Shown here: one piece after another, positions 36,831-45,019 of the stretch | How positions within the stretch are numbered: the first letter of the stretch is position 1 | Layout of the letters: every line of letters starts with the position of its first letter | From: Lysobacteraceae bacterium NML03-0222 | GTDB taxonomy: Bacteria; Pseudomonadota; Gammaproteobacteria; Xanthomonadales; Xanthomonadaceae | Assembly: GCA_002798195.1 (NCBI GenBank) | Contig: NWQM01000016.1 | Coordinates: 248,001 to 312,000 of the forward strand | DNA: 64,000 nucleotides | Direction of reading: 5' to 3' | Position numbers and translations under genes: made by a program | Notes under the pieces: generated by a model | The model's input: only the letters and a program-made list of their open reading frames with translations | What the model was told of the DNA's origin: nothing | Databases searched by the model: none

Positions 36831-39035
36831 ATGAAGCTACCCACCTCGCCCCGCCCGCTTGCTGCTGCCCTCTCGCTGGCACTGGCCACCACTGCTCTTG
36901 GCGCTTGCGCGAGCACGCCTTCGGCCAGCAACGGCACGTCTGCCGCCAGCAGCAACGTCGCCAGAGCCGATAACCCCTTCTTCCAGGCCAGCCCGCTGCC
37001 GCTGCAATATCCGCAGTTTGACAAAATCCGCGACTCGCACTTTGCACCGGCCTTCGACCAGGGCATGGCCGAGCAACTCAAGGAAGTGGAGGCCATCGCC
37101 AACAATCCGGCTGCGCCGACGTTTGAAAACACCATCGTGGCAATGGAAAAGTCCGGCGAAACCTTGAGCCGTGCAATGTCGGTGTTTTTCAATCTCAATG
37201 GCACTGATACCAACGATGCCCGCAAGAAATTGCAAGCAGATTACGCACCCAAATTCTCTGCCCACAGCGATGCCATCCGCCTGAATCCGAAGCTGTTTGC
37301 CCGCATCAAGGCACTGTACGAGAGCCGCAGCACCTTGGGCCTGGACGCCGAAAGCCTGCGTCTGGTTGAGCGCTATCACGATGATTTCGTGCGTGCCGGT
37401 GCCGCACTGGACGAGGCACAAAAGGTGCGGATGCGTGAAATCAATACCCGCATGGCCGCGCTTGGTACCCAGTTCAGCCAGAACGTGCTGGCCGAAGTCA
37501 ATGATTCGGCCATAGTGGTCGATAGCCGTGCCGAACTTGCCGGCCTTACCGAGGCGCAGATTGAGGCTGCGGCCTCGGCCGCCAAGTCGCGTGGCCTGGA
37601 TGGCAAATACGTCATCACCCTGCTCAATACCACCGGCCAGCCGCCGCTGTCGCAGCTGGAAAACCGCGCCCTGCGCGAGCGCATCCACAAGGCTTCGGTC
37701 AACCGTGGCAGCCGTGGCAACCAGTGGGACAACACCGCCATCGTCGCGGAAATGACCCGTCTGCGCGCCGAGCGCGCCAAGCTGCTGGGCTACCCGGATT
37801 TCGCCAGCTTCTCACTGGCCAACCAGACCGCAGGCAACAAGGAAGCCGTCAACCGCATGCTTGAGCAACTGGCACCAGCAGCAGTGGCCAATGCCCGCCG
37901 TGAAGGCGCCGAGTTGCAGGCACTGATTGATACCGAACAAAAAGCCAAGGGTGAGCCGAGCTTCCCGCTCGAAGCCTGGGACTGGGACTTCTACAGCGAA
38001 AAACTGCGCAAGGCCAAATACGACTTTGATGCTGCCGAGCTCAAGCCGTATCTGGAAATGAAGTCGGTGCTGGAAAACGGCGTGTTCTTTGCCGCCAACA
38101 AGTTCTACGGCATCAGCTTCAAGGAGCGCACCGACCTGCCCAAATACCACCCGGACACCTGGGTGTATGACGTCATCGACCGTGACGGTAGCCAGCTTGC
38201 CATCTTCATCTTCGACCCGTATGCCCGTGATTCCAAGCGCGGCGGCGCCTGGATGAACAGCTATGTGCAGCAGTCGCGTCTGGAAGGCAGCAAGCCGGTG
38301 GTCGCCAACCACCAGAACATCACCAAGCCACCGGCAGGTGAGCCGACCCTGCTGACCTGGGACGAAGTCACCACCATGTTCCACGAGTTCGGCCACGCCC
38401 TGCACGGCATGTTCTCGAGCGTGACCTACCCGTACTTCTCCGGTACCAGCGTGCCGCGCGACTTTGTGGAATTCCCCTCGCAGGTCAACGAAATGTGGGC
38501 TGACTGGCCGGAAATCCTCGCCAACTATGCCAAGCACCATCAGACTGGCGCGCCCATGCCGGCTGCACTTTTGCAAAAAGTCGAAGCCGCCAGCAAGTTC
38601 AACGAAGGCTTCCGCACCACTGAATACCTGGGCGCCGCCCTGCTCGACCAGCGCTGGCACCAAGTGCCGGCCGACAAGCTGCCGCAGGCTGCCAACGTGA
38701 TTGGCTATGAAGTACAAGCGCTGAAAGATGTCGGCCTTGACTACGCCGTGGTGCCGCCGCGCTACCGCACCACCTACTTCAGCCACATCATGGGGGGTTA
38801 TGCCGCCGGCTATTACGCCTATATCTGGTCGGAAGTGCTCGATGCCAATACCGTGAAATGGATTCGCGACAACGGCGGCCTGACCCGCGCCAACGGCGAC
38901 CGCCTGCGTGACCGCCTGCTCTCGCAAGGTGGCAGCAAGGACGCAATGGCGCTGTTCCGCGACTTCACCGGCGGAAAGGAGCCGCAAATCCAGCCGCTGC
39001 TGGAGCGCCGCGGTTTGGATACCAAGAGTCAATAA
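36831..39035 (+). CDS. dcp: M3-family zinc oligopeptidase lipoprotein (peptidyl-dipeptidase Dcp-like)
   Basis: This M3 metallopeptidase removes C-terminal dipeptides or cuts short peptides. The start at 36831 (MKLPTSP) follows AAAGG. The signal peptide ends in the lipobox TALGAC, so unlike cytoplasmic E. coli Dcp it is a lipid-anchored periplasmic enzyme, as annotated for many Xanthomonadaceae. The zinc motif HEFGH is at 518-522 with the downstream FVEFPSQVNEMWADWPE supplying the third ligand; SHIMGGYAAGYYAYIWSEVL is the substrate-site segment. The 734-residue length fits the family. A single gene, it is followed by a very strong terminator. Confidence 0.93.
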   Translation: MKLPTSPRPLAAALSLALATTALGACASTPSASNGTSAASSNVARADNPFFQASPLPLQYPQFDKIRDSHFAPAFDQGMAEQLKEVEAIANNPAAPTFENTIVAMEKSGETLSRAMSVFFNLNGTDTNDARKKLQADYAPKFSAHSDAIRLNPKLFARIKALYESRSTLGLDAESLRLVERYHDDFVRAGAALDEAQKVRMREINTRMAALGTQFSQNVLAEVNDSAIVVDSRAELAGLTEAQIEAAASAAKSRGLDGKYVITLLNTTGQPPLSQLENRALRERIHKASVNRGSRGNQWDNTAIVAEMTRLRAERAKLLGYPDFASFSLANQTAGNKEAVNRMLEQLAPAAVANARREGAELQALIDTEQKAKGEPSFPLEAWDWDFYSEKLRKAKYDFDAAELKPYLEMKSVLENGVFFAANKFYGISFKERTDLPKYHPDTWVYDVIDRDGSQLAIFIFDPYARDSKRGGAWMNSYVQQSRLEGSKPVVANHQNITKPPAGEPTLLTWDEVTTMFHEFGHALHGMFSSVTYPYFSGTSVPRDFVEFPSQVNEMWADWPEILANYAKHHQTGAPMPAALLQKVEAASKFNEGFRTTEYLGAALLDQRWHQVPADKLPQAANVIGYEVQALKDVGLDYAVVPPRYRTTYFSHIMGGYAAGYYAYIWSEVLDANTVKWIRDNGGLTRANGDRLRDRLLSQGGSKDAMALFRDFTGGKEPQIQPLLERRGLDTKSQ

Positions 39036-39058
39036 ACACGCTTGAATGCGGTCACTTG

Positions 39059-39092
39059 AAACCCCCGAAGGCTGGAGCCTTCGGGGGTTTTC
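39059..39092 (+). terminator. Strong rho-independent terminator after the M3 peptidase gene
   Basis: A 14-bp perfect stem (AAACCCCCGAAGGC and its reverse complement) with loop TGGA is followed by TTTTCTTC. It lies 24 bases after the stop. Confidence 0.92.
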
Positions 39093-39210
39093 TTCTGGCT
39101 CACAGCTGCCGTTTTGGCATTTGCCGTCAAAACCCAAATACCTATACAAGCCTTACGGCGTAGAATGGGCACCTTTCCGCGCCATTGCGCTTTACTTGAG
39201 AGAACCCGCG

Positions 39211-41127
39211 ATGAGCGCCGAACTCCCCCCCCAACCCGCCCCTGTTTCCAGCTTTGCCGAACTTGGCCTGCCTGATGTGCTGCTGAAGGCATTGGCCGAT
39301 GTCGGCTATGAATCGCCCTCACCGATTCAGGCCGCGACCATTCCGCCGCTCTTGCAGGGGCGCGATGTGCTGGGTCAGGCGCAGACCGGCACCGGCAAAA
39401 CCGCTGCCTTCGCGCTGCCGCTGCTGGCCAATATCGACGCCGCCCGCGCGGTACCACAGGCACTGGTGCTGGCGCCCACCCGTGAGCTGGCCATCCAGGT
39501 CAGCGAGGCGCTGCAAAAATATGCGCATCACCTGCCCGGCTTCCATGTGCTGCCGATTTACGGCGGACAGAGCTATACCCCGCAGTTGCAGGCACTGCGC
39601 CGCGGCGTGCAGGTCGTGGTGGGGACGCCGGGACGGGTGATTGACCATCTGGAGCGTGGCTCGCTGGATTTGTCGGCGCTCAAAACCCTGGTGCTGGACG
39701 AGGCCGATGAAATGCTGCGCATGGGCTTTGTCGATGATGTCGAGGCGGTGCTGCAACGCTGCCCGGAAACCCGGCAGATTGCACTGTTCTCGGCCACCAT
39801 GCCGCCGCCGATTCGGCGCATTGCCCAGACCTATCTGCGAAACCCGGTGGAAGTGGCGATCAAATCCACCACCACCACCGGCGAGAACATCCGCCAGCGT
39901 TACTGGCTGGTCAGCGGCCTGCACAAACTCGATGCCATCACCCGCATTCTGGAAGCCGAAACCTTCGATGCGATGATCGTGTTTGCGCGCACCAAGCTCG
40001 GCACCGAGGAGCTGGCCGAAAAACTGAGCGCACGCGGCATTGCCGCGGCCGCCATCAATGGCGACATGGATCAGAAATCGCGCGAGCGCACCATCCAGAA
40101 GCTCAAGGACGGCCAGCTGGATGTCTTGGTCGCCACCGATGTGGCCGCACGCGGGCTGGATGTGGAGCGCATCACCCATGTGCTCAATTACGACATCCCC
40201 TACGACACCGAAAGCTATGTGCACCGCATCGGCCGCACGGGACGTGCCGGACGCAAGGGCGAGGCGATTTTGTTTGTCACCCCGCGCGAGCGCGGCATGC
40301 TGCGCGCCATCGAACGCGCCACCCGCCAGCCGATCGAGCCGATGCAGCTGCCCAGCGCCCAGGACGTGAACCAGCAGCGCGTCAGCCGCTTCCGTGACCG
40401 CATCAGCGCGGCGCTGGATGGCCCGGATACCGCATTGTTCCGCGAACTTCTGGAAAGCTACGAGCGCGAGCAGAATATCCCGATGGCGGAAATCGCCGCC
40501 GCACTGGCGCAGATGCTGCAAGGCGATACGCCGCTGTTCCTGCCCGATGACCCGCCGCCGCAAGTACGCGAGCGCCGCGAAAAACCGCCGCGCCGCGATG
40601 ATTACGCGCCTCGTCAGGGCGGCATGGAACACGCCGGGCATGAAGCGCAGCGTGCGCCACGGCCAGCGCGCGAAGCGCCGGGAGTGGGCATGCAGACCTA
40701 CCGCATCGAAGTCGGCCATATGCACCGCGTCAAGCCCGGCAATATCGTCGGCGCCATCGCCAACGAGGCCGAACTCGAATCACGCTATATCGGCCGGGTG
40801 GACATCCGCAGCGAATACTCGCTGGTGGATCTCCCCGAAGGCATGCCGCCCGAGCTTTTGCAATACATGCAGAAAGTGCGCGTGGCAGGTCAGGCCATCC
40901 GCATGCGCCTGGCAACCGATGCCGATATCGAGCAGCAGGATGAGTCTCCGCGCTTTGAGCGCAGGCCGCGTTTTGGTCGTGATGAGGGCGAGCGCCGCCC
41001 GAAGAAGCCCGGCGGCTTTCATCCGGGCAACTTCAGGGATGGCGAGCGCAAACCCGGCAAGCCCGGCTTCAAGAAGCGCGCTGGTTTCGGCAAGGGCGGC
41101 TTTGGCAAACCGCGCGGACGCGGCTGA
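39211..41127 (+). CDS. deaD: DEAD-box RNA helicase DeaD/CsdA type
   Basis: The start at 39211 (MSAELPPQPAP) has GAGAGAA before it and gives 638 residues. The helicase core shows the Q motif region (FAELGLPDVLLKAL), motif I AQTGTGKTAAFALP, PTRELAIQ, DEADEMLRMGF, SATMP, and the C-terminal VATDVAARGLDVERI and HRIGRTGRAGR. A DbpA/CsdA-type RNA-binding fold follows (TYRIEVGHMHRVKPGNIVG), then a tail rich in Gly, Arg, Lys and Phe. Such helicases assist 50S assembly and mRNA turnover, often in the cold. The next gene starts 10 bases on. Confidence 0.94.
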   Translation: MSAELPPQPAPVSSFAELGLPDVLLKALADVGYESPSPIQAATIPPLLQGRDVLGQAQTGTGKTAAFALPLLANIDAARAVPQALVLAPTRELAIQVSEALQKYAHHLPGFHVLPIYGGQSYTPQLQALRRGVQVVVGTPGRVIDHLERGSLDLSALKTLVLDEADEMLRMGFVDDVEAVLQRCPETRQIALFSATMPPPIRRIAQTYLRNPVEVAIKSTTTTGENIRQRYWLVSGLHKLDAITRILEAETFDAMIVFARTKLGTEELAEKLSARGIAAAAINGDMDQKSRERTIQKLKDGQLDVLVATDVAARGLDVERITHVLNYDIPYDTESYVHRIGRTGRAGRKGEAILFVTPRERGMLRAIERATRQPIEPMQLPSAQDVNQQRVSRFRDRISAALDGPDTALFRELLESYEREQNIPMAEIAAALAQMLQGDTPLFLPDDPPPQVRERREKPPRRDDYAPRQGGMEHAGHEAQRAPRPAREAPGVGMQTYRIEVGHMHRVKPGNIVGAIANEAELESRYIGRVDIRSEYSLVDLPEGMPPELLQYMQKVRVAGQAIRMRLATDADIEQQDESPRFERRPRFGRDEGERRPKKPGGFHPGNFRDGERKPGKPGFKKRAGFGKGGFGKPRGRG

Positions 41128-41137
41128 CTGAAGTGCC

Positions 41138-42316
41138 GTGCACAGCTGCGATGTACTGATTCTGGGCGGCGGTGCAGCGGGCTTGATGTGCGCGCTCACC
41201 GCCGCGCAACGTGGCCGCCGTGTTCTCGTCATTGAGCACGCCGAGCGCTGCGGCAAAAAAATCCTGATGTCGGGCGGTGGCCGCTGCAATTTCACCAATA
41301 CCGGCGCGAGCCCGGCCAACTACCTTTCGGCCAATCCGCACTTTGCCAAGTCCGCACTGGCGCGTTTCACCCCGGCGGACTTTATCGGCATGGTCGAGCG
41401 CCACGGCATTGCCTGGCACGAAAAAGAACTGGGGCAGCTGTTCTGCAATGACTCCTCCAAGCAAATCGTGCGCATGCTGCTGGACGAATGCAGCGCTGCT
41501 GGTGTGCAGATTGAAACCCGCTGCACGCTGCAAGGTGTAGCGCATGAGGGCGCGGCGTTCATCGCTCACACCACGCGCGGCTCATTCCGCAGCCAGTCGC
41601 TGGTGATTGCCACAGGCGGGCTTTCCATTCCGCGCATGGGCGCCACCGGCATCGGCTATCAAATCGCACGGCAGTTTGGGCATCAGGTGTTGCCTACCCG
41701 CGCCGGCCTGGTGCCGCTGACACTCTCGGGCACCCATCTTGAGCGCATCAAGGATTTGAGCGGCCTGTCGTTCGCGGTGGAAGCGGCCTGCGGCAAACAA
41801 TCCTTCCAGAACCAGATGCTGCTGACCCATCGCGGCATCAGTGGCCCGGCCATCCTGCAAATCAGCTCGTACTGGCGCGAAGGCGAGCCGCTTGCCATCA
41901 ATCTCCTGCCTGGCGCAGATATCCCTGCGCTGCTGGCGCAATGGCAGCGCGAGCGCCGCGATGCCCAGCTCGCCACCTTGCTGGCCGAGTACCTACCCAA
42001 ACGCTTTGCCCAGCGCCTGTGCGAGCACTGGCTGCAAAACCGCCCAATGCGGCAATTCAACCCGCGCGAAATCGACCATATCGCCGCCACGCTTGCCCAT
42101 TGGCCGCTGACCATCAGCGGCACTGAAGGCTACCGCACCGCCGAAGTCACCCTGGGCGGTGTGGATACCGCCGGGCTGTCATCCGCGACGATGATGTCCA
42201 AACACCTTGCCGGGCTGTACTTCATCGGCGAAGTGGTGGACGTCACCGGCTGGCTTGGCGGCTACAACTTCCAATGGGCCTGGGCCTCGGGACATGCAGC
42301 AGGCCTCATCGCCTGA
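41138..42316 (+). CDS. HI0933/BaiN-family NAD(P)/FAD-dependent oxidoreductase
   Basis: The 392-residue flavoprotein starts at GTG 41138 (HSCDVLILGGGAAGLMCALT), with no competing ATG. It has the FAD dinucleotide-binding motif LGGGAAGLMCA near residue 8, the family-specific CGKKILMSGGGRCNFTNTG near 36, ATGGLSIPRMGATGIGYQIA, and the C-terminal FIGEVVDVTGWLGGYNFQWA. Relatives include BaiN and RdsA, but most members have no assigned substrate. It follows deaD by 10 bases. An AT-rich gene-poor stretch begins after it. Confidence 0.9.
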   Translation: MHSCDVLILGGGAAGLMCALTAAQRGRRVLVIEHAERCGKKILMSGGGRCNFTNTGASPANYLSANPHFAKSALARFTPADFIGMVERHGIAWHEKELGQLFCNDSSKQIVRMLLDECSAAGVQIETRCTLQGVAHEGAAFIAHTTRGSFRSQSLVIATGGLSIPRMGATGIGYQIARQFGHQVLPTRAGLVPLTLSGTHLERIKDLSGLSFAVEAACGKQSFQNQMLLTHRGISGPAILQISSYWREGEPLAINLLPGADIPALLAQWQRERRDAQLATLLAEYLPKRFAQRLCEHWLQNRPMRQFNPREIDHIAATLAHWPLTISGTEGYRTAEVTLGGVDTAGLSSATMMSKHLAGLYFIGEVVDVTGWLGGYNFQWAWASGHAAGLIA

Positions 42317-42930
42317 CGATCAGCGCCTCCGATATCATCTCGGCATGACGACTTGCTGCCGTCAAATCCTGAAAACCAATTCCCCAAAGCAATGATTATA
42401 AAAATCCTGCTGCATGTATTCTCCTTGCGCGCTTACGGACTCCTTATTTTTCCCTTCCAAGGAAATACCCTGCAAACCAAACCCTATACATCACAGGCAC
42501 AGGATTCATTATCAGCTTTGCCGTATTCGTATTGACGACAATCGCTTCTCAAACAAGCCCGTTCATGGCACATGAGAGAAAAATAATGATTGCCGCAATG
42601 ATTCCCTTATCGCCCTAAAACTTATTTGTTCACCTGTTTGCCAGCCTCATCCTGGAAAAGATGCCCATAAAATTTCATCAAGCCCACAATACCAAAATCA
42701 TAGTCAAGAACTCGGCAAAGTTTGTTGTTGAAAATTCGAAAAAATGAGGACTTCTTATTTGCCATGGACTGATATTGGCTGACTGATTTTGGTCTCTTAT
42801 CGCAAGCTACTCTCTCTACCATCATCTGAACGGTTTAACCACCCAATTTGAGCACTAACATTTTTTCAACCTTTGCACGGCCTTCTGCGCTTACCATCGG
42901 CACTCCCTCAACCCCTGACTGGAGTTTTCT
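42317..42930. other. AT-rich intergenic region without a convincing gene, upstream of the bufferin-type operon
   Basis: About 610 bases that are clearly richer in A and T than the flanks. Two small open frames exist: one on the plus strand from ATG 42392 (hydrophobic start MIIKILLHVFSLRAYGLL) and one on the minus strand at 42622-42825 (67 residues, basic, no known motif). In another plus frame, about 42495-42615 encodes a membrane-helix-like stretch (GFIISFAVFVLTTIASQ) without its own start, so decayed coding sequence or acquired DNA is possible. The last 100 bases must hold the promoter of the precursor gene. Confidence 0.5.
42622..42825 (-). CDS. Doubtful small ORF, hypothetical
   Basis: A 67-codon frame starting MMVERVACDKRPK and ending EAGKQVNK lies in the AT-rich gap. 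It has no recognisable motif, no clear ribosome site and no membrane segment. It is listed only because the region has nothing else and its base composition differs from the surroundings; it is about as likely to be a chance frame as a gene. Confidence 0.2.
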   Translation of the reverse strand: MMVERVACDKRPKSVSQYQSMANKKSSFFRIFNNKLCRVLDYDFGIVGLMKFYGHLFQDEAGKQVNK

Positions 42931-43368
42931 ATGAAATCGCGCAATCTTCCTCTTGGCGTACTGGCCGGCTCGTTGATGCTTTCCGGAAACGCGTTTGCCA
43001 TCACTTCGCTTGAAAGTGGCTATATGCAGGATGGCCAGCAAGCGCAACAGACCCAACACCAACAGGGTGAAGGCAAATGCGGTGGTGAAGGCAAGTGTGG
43101 CGGCGGCAAATGCGGCTTCACGCAAATGGACAGCGATAATGATGGCAAAGTCTCACGTCAGGAATTTGCCGCAGCTCACGATGGTCAGGACGCGCGCTTT
43201 GCTGCACACGACCTCGATGGCGATGGCTTTGTGACCCAAGCGGAAATGGAGCAGCACCACGCGCAACGCCGTGAAGCCGCAGCCCAGGCGGGCGAACAAA
43301 AACAGGCCAGTGAAGGCAAATGCGGTGAAGGTAAGTGTGGCGGTGGCAAATGCGGCGGCAATCGCTGA
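42931..43368 (+). CDS. bufA: Bufferin-type RiPP precursor with two EGKCG clusters around a pair of EF-hands
   Basis: The 145-residue product has a Sec signal peptide (1-23, cut near NAFA-IT) and GGAG six bases before its ATG. The mature part contains six Cys, all in (E/G)GKCG motifs: Cys50, 56 and 61 before, and Cys131, 136 and 141 after, a central calcium-binding pair. EF-hand 1 is [12 protein letters not shown] (67-78) and EF-hand 2 is [12 protein letters not shown] (94-105), both with canonical Asp/Asp/Asp-Gly/Glu spacing. EGKCG motifs next to a DUF692 gene mark bufferins (and Haemophilus HvfA), whose cysteines are oxidised to heterocycles that bind copper. That chemistry is known for relatives and inferred here. 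The EF-hand insert is the unusual part. Confidence 0.88.
   Translation: MKSRNLPLGVLAGSLMLSGNAFAITSLESGYMQDGQQAQQTQHQQGEGKCGGEGKCGGGKCGFTQMDSDNDGKVSRQEFAAAHDGQDARFAAHDLDGDGFVTQAEMEQHHAQRREAAAQAGEQKQASEGKCGEGKCGGGKCGGNR
43066..43116 (+). repeat. First EGKCG-coding triplet module
   Basis: It codes for residues 46-62 ([17 protein letters not shown]). The bases are close to those of the module at 43309-43356, pointing to duplication of one cassette on either side of the EF-hands. Confidence 0.8.
43309..43356 (+). repeat. Second EGKCG-coding triplet module
   Basis: It codes for residues 127-142 ([16 protein letters not shown]). It shares runs such as GAAGGCAAATGCGGTG with the first module and lacks one Gly codon. 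Confidence 0.8.
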
Positions 43369-43388
43369 TTTGCGCCTGAGTCTGTACT

Positions 43389-43413
43389 CGCCCGGGCAGA
43401 GACTGTCCGGGCG
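43389..43413 (+). terminator. Strong stem-loop between precursor and MNIO genes (attenuator or mRNA stabiliser)
   Basis: An 11-bp stem (CGCCCGGGCAG with CTGTCCGGGCG, one G-U pair) and a 3-base loop AGA lies 20 bases after the precursor stop and 16 bases before the bufB ATG. No T run follows, so full termination is unlikely. Partial termination or protection of the precursor mRNA 3' end would yield more precursor than enzyme, as RiPP operons need. Confidence 0.7.
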
Positions 43414-43429
43414 CTCAGAGAGTTTCAAA

Positions 43430-44266
43430 ATGCTGGCCGATAACAGCGTTGGACTTGGCCTAAGGCGCGGACTATTGGATGATATCGAGGCCGCGACACC
43501 GGGCGACTTCGATTTTCTTGAATGCGCACCGGAGAACTGGATTCATGTCGGCGGCGCGCTCGGCGCGCGCTTTGAAGGGCTGGCTGCGCGCTATCCCATC
43601 ACCCTGCACGGGCTGTCACTTTCGCTAGGTGGCAGTGCGCCACTGGATGAAACCCTGCTTGGCGATATCGCCGATTTCATGCAGCAATTTGGCATCCAGC
43701 ATTACAGCGAACATCTTAGTTACAGCGCCGATGACGGCCATCTGTACGACCTGATGCCGCTGGCATTTGATCGCGAAACCATCGCGCATGTGGCGCAGCG
43801 TATTGACCGGGTACAGCAGCGCCTGGGGCGGCGCATTGCCATCGAAAACATCAGCTATTACGCCGCCCCCTGGCAGCAAATGCCCGAAATCGATTTCATC
43901 CAGGCCGTACTGGAGGCAGCCGATTGCGAACTGCTGCTGGATGTCAACAATGTGTATGTCAATGCCATCAATCATGGCTATGCGGCGCGTGATTTTCTTG
44001 CTGCCCTGCCTTCTGGCCGCATCGCCGGTTATCACATCGCCGGGCATTTTGACGAGGCGGATGACCTGAAGATCGACACCCACGGCAGTGCCGTCAAGGA
44101 CGCTGTCTGGCAGTTGCTGGCCGATGCCTATGCCTTGCACGGGGTGAAGCCGACCCTGCTGGAGCGCGACTTCAATTATCCACCCTATGCCGAGCTACAG
44201 GCAGAGCTGGCCCGTATCCGGCAGATTCAGGCACAGCACGAAACCATTACAGGAATTGCCGCATGA
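43430..44266 (+). CDS. bufB: BufB-type MNIO (DUF692) multinuclear iron oxidase
   Basis: The ATG at 43430 ([21 protein letters not shown] upstream) gives 278 residues, the normal DUF692 length. This TIM-barrel family (MbnB, TglH, BufB, HvfB) holds two or three irons and oxidises Cys in precursor peptides. Candidate metal residues in family positions are His60 ([10 protein letters not shown]), His95 (SEHLSY), Glu139 (AIENISYY), Asp171/Asn173 ([10 protein letters not shown]), His182, His202/His206 (GYHIAGH), Asp216/His218 (DTHG) and Glu245 (LLERDFNYP). It follows the precursor gene and overlaps its partner gene by 4 bases. The substrate is inferred to be the adjacent EGKCG precursor. Confidence 0.93.
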   Translation: MLADNSVGLGLRRGLLDDIEAATPGDFDFLECAPENWIHVGGALGARFEGLAARYPITLHGLSLSLGGSAPLDETLLGDIADFMQQFGIQHYSEHLSYSADDGHLYDLMPLAFDRETIAHVAQRIDRVQQRLGRRIAIENISYYAAPWQQMPEIDFIQAVLEAADCELLLDVNNVYVNAINHGYAARDFLAALPSGRIAGYHIAGHFDEADDLKIDTHGSAVKDAVWQLLADAYALHGVKPTLLERDFNYPPYAELQAELARIRQIQAQHETITGIAA

Positions 44267-45003
44267 GCACGCTCAAAGCACGGCAGTTTGCCTTTGCCGC
44301 CCACTTGCGTGATGAAACCGCACCACCGCCCCCCGGCATCGAAGCACGGCGCCTGGCGGTGTATCGCGAGCTGTTTTTCAATACGATCGAAAACCTTTTG
44401 GCCAGCAATTTCCCGGTCATCAAAAAAACGCTGGGGCAAACGGACTGGCTACAAAAGGTGGGGGCATTCCATCGTCAATATCGCGCACAAACGCCGCTGT
44501 TTACCCACATCGGCTGCGAGTTCATTGATTTTTTGCAGCAACAGCCCCAAGACCCAGCAGCGCCCTGGCTTGCTGAACTTGCCCATTACGAGTGGATGGA
44601 GCTGAAGGCACAAATCGACGACACTCCGGTGCCAGCCCACGACTGCGATGGTGACTTGTTGCAAGGTATCCCGCTACTTTCCCCTCAAGCTTGGCCGTTG
44701 GTCTACCAGTGGCCAGTGGAAAAAATCAGCCCGGTATTCAAGCCAACCCAAGTCCCCGCACAGCCCAGCTTGCTGCTGGTATACCGGGATACTGATATGC
44801 AGGTGCGCTTTTCCAGCCTTGCGCCGCTGGCCTACCGATTGCTGCAACTGCTGCAAGAAAACCAAGGTCAAACAGGACAGCGTTTGTTGCAAAAACTTGC
44901 CAGCGAGGCAGCACAAACCGATAGCCCGGTATTTCTTGCTCAAGCTCAGCAGATGCTGGCATCACTTAAAGCCCAAGGCCTGTTGCTCGGCACGCGGGCA
45001 TGA
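44263..45003 (+). CDS. bufC: BufC-type partner protein (DUF2063) of the MNIO
   Basis: The 246-residue product starts in the bufB stop (ATGA) after AGGAATTG. Its N-terminal half is DUF2063 (once described as a putative DNA-binding domain), with [27 protein letters not shown] split over residues 30-56 and the [14 protein letters not shown] segment. The C-terminal part (about 140-240) resembles the winged-helix precursor-recognition part of BufC/HvfC/MbnC-like partners. In known systems this protein binds the precursor and is needed for modification. No DoxX-type BufD gene follows; amiC faces it 16 bases on. Confidence 0.87.
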   Translation: MSTLKARQFAFAAHLRDETAPPPPGIEARRLAVYRELFFNTIENLLASNFPVIKKTLGQTDWLQKVGAFHRQYRAQTPLFTHIGCEFIDFLQQQPQDPAAPWLAELAHYEWMELKAQIDDTPVPAHDCDGDLLQGIPLLSPQAWPLVYQWPVEKISPVFKPTQVPAQPSLLLVYRDTDMQVRFSSLAPLAYRLLQLLQENQGQTGQRLLQKLASEAAQTDSPVFLAQAQQMLASLKAQGLLLGTRA

Positions 45004-45019
45004 GTGATTGTTCAAGGAT

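Noticed and set aside
42931..43368. Metallothionein as an alternative reading of the Cys-rich secreted protein
   Set aside because: All six Cys are in spaced (E/G)GKCG motifs, not CxC/CxxC clusters, and the next two genes are DUF692 and DUF2063, which fits a RiPP precursor better.
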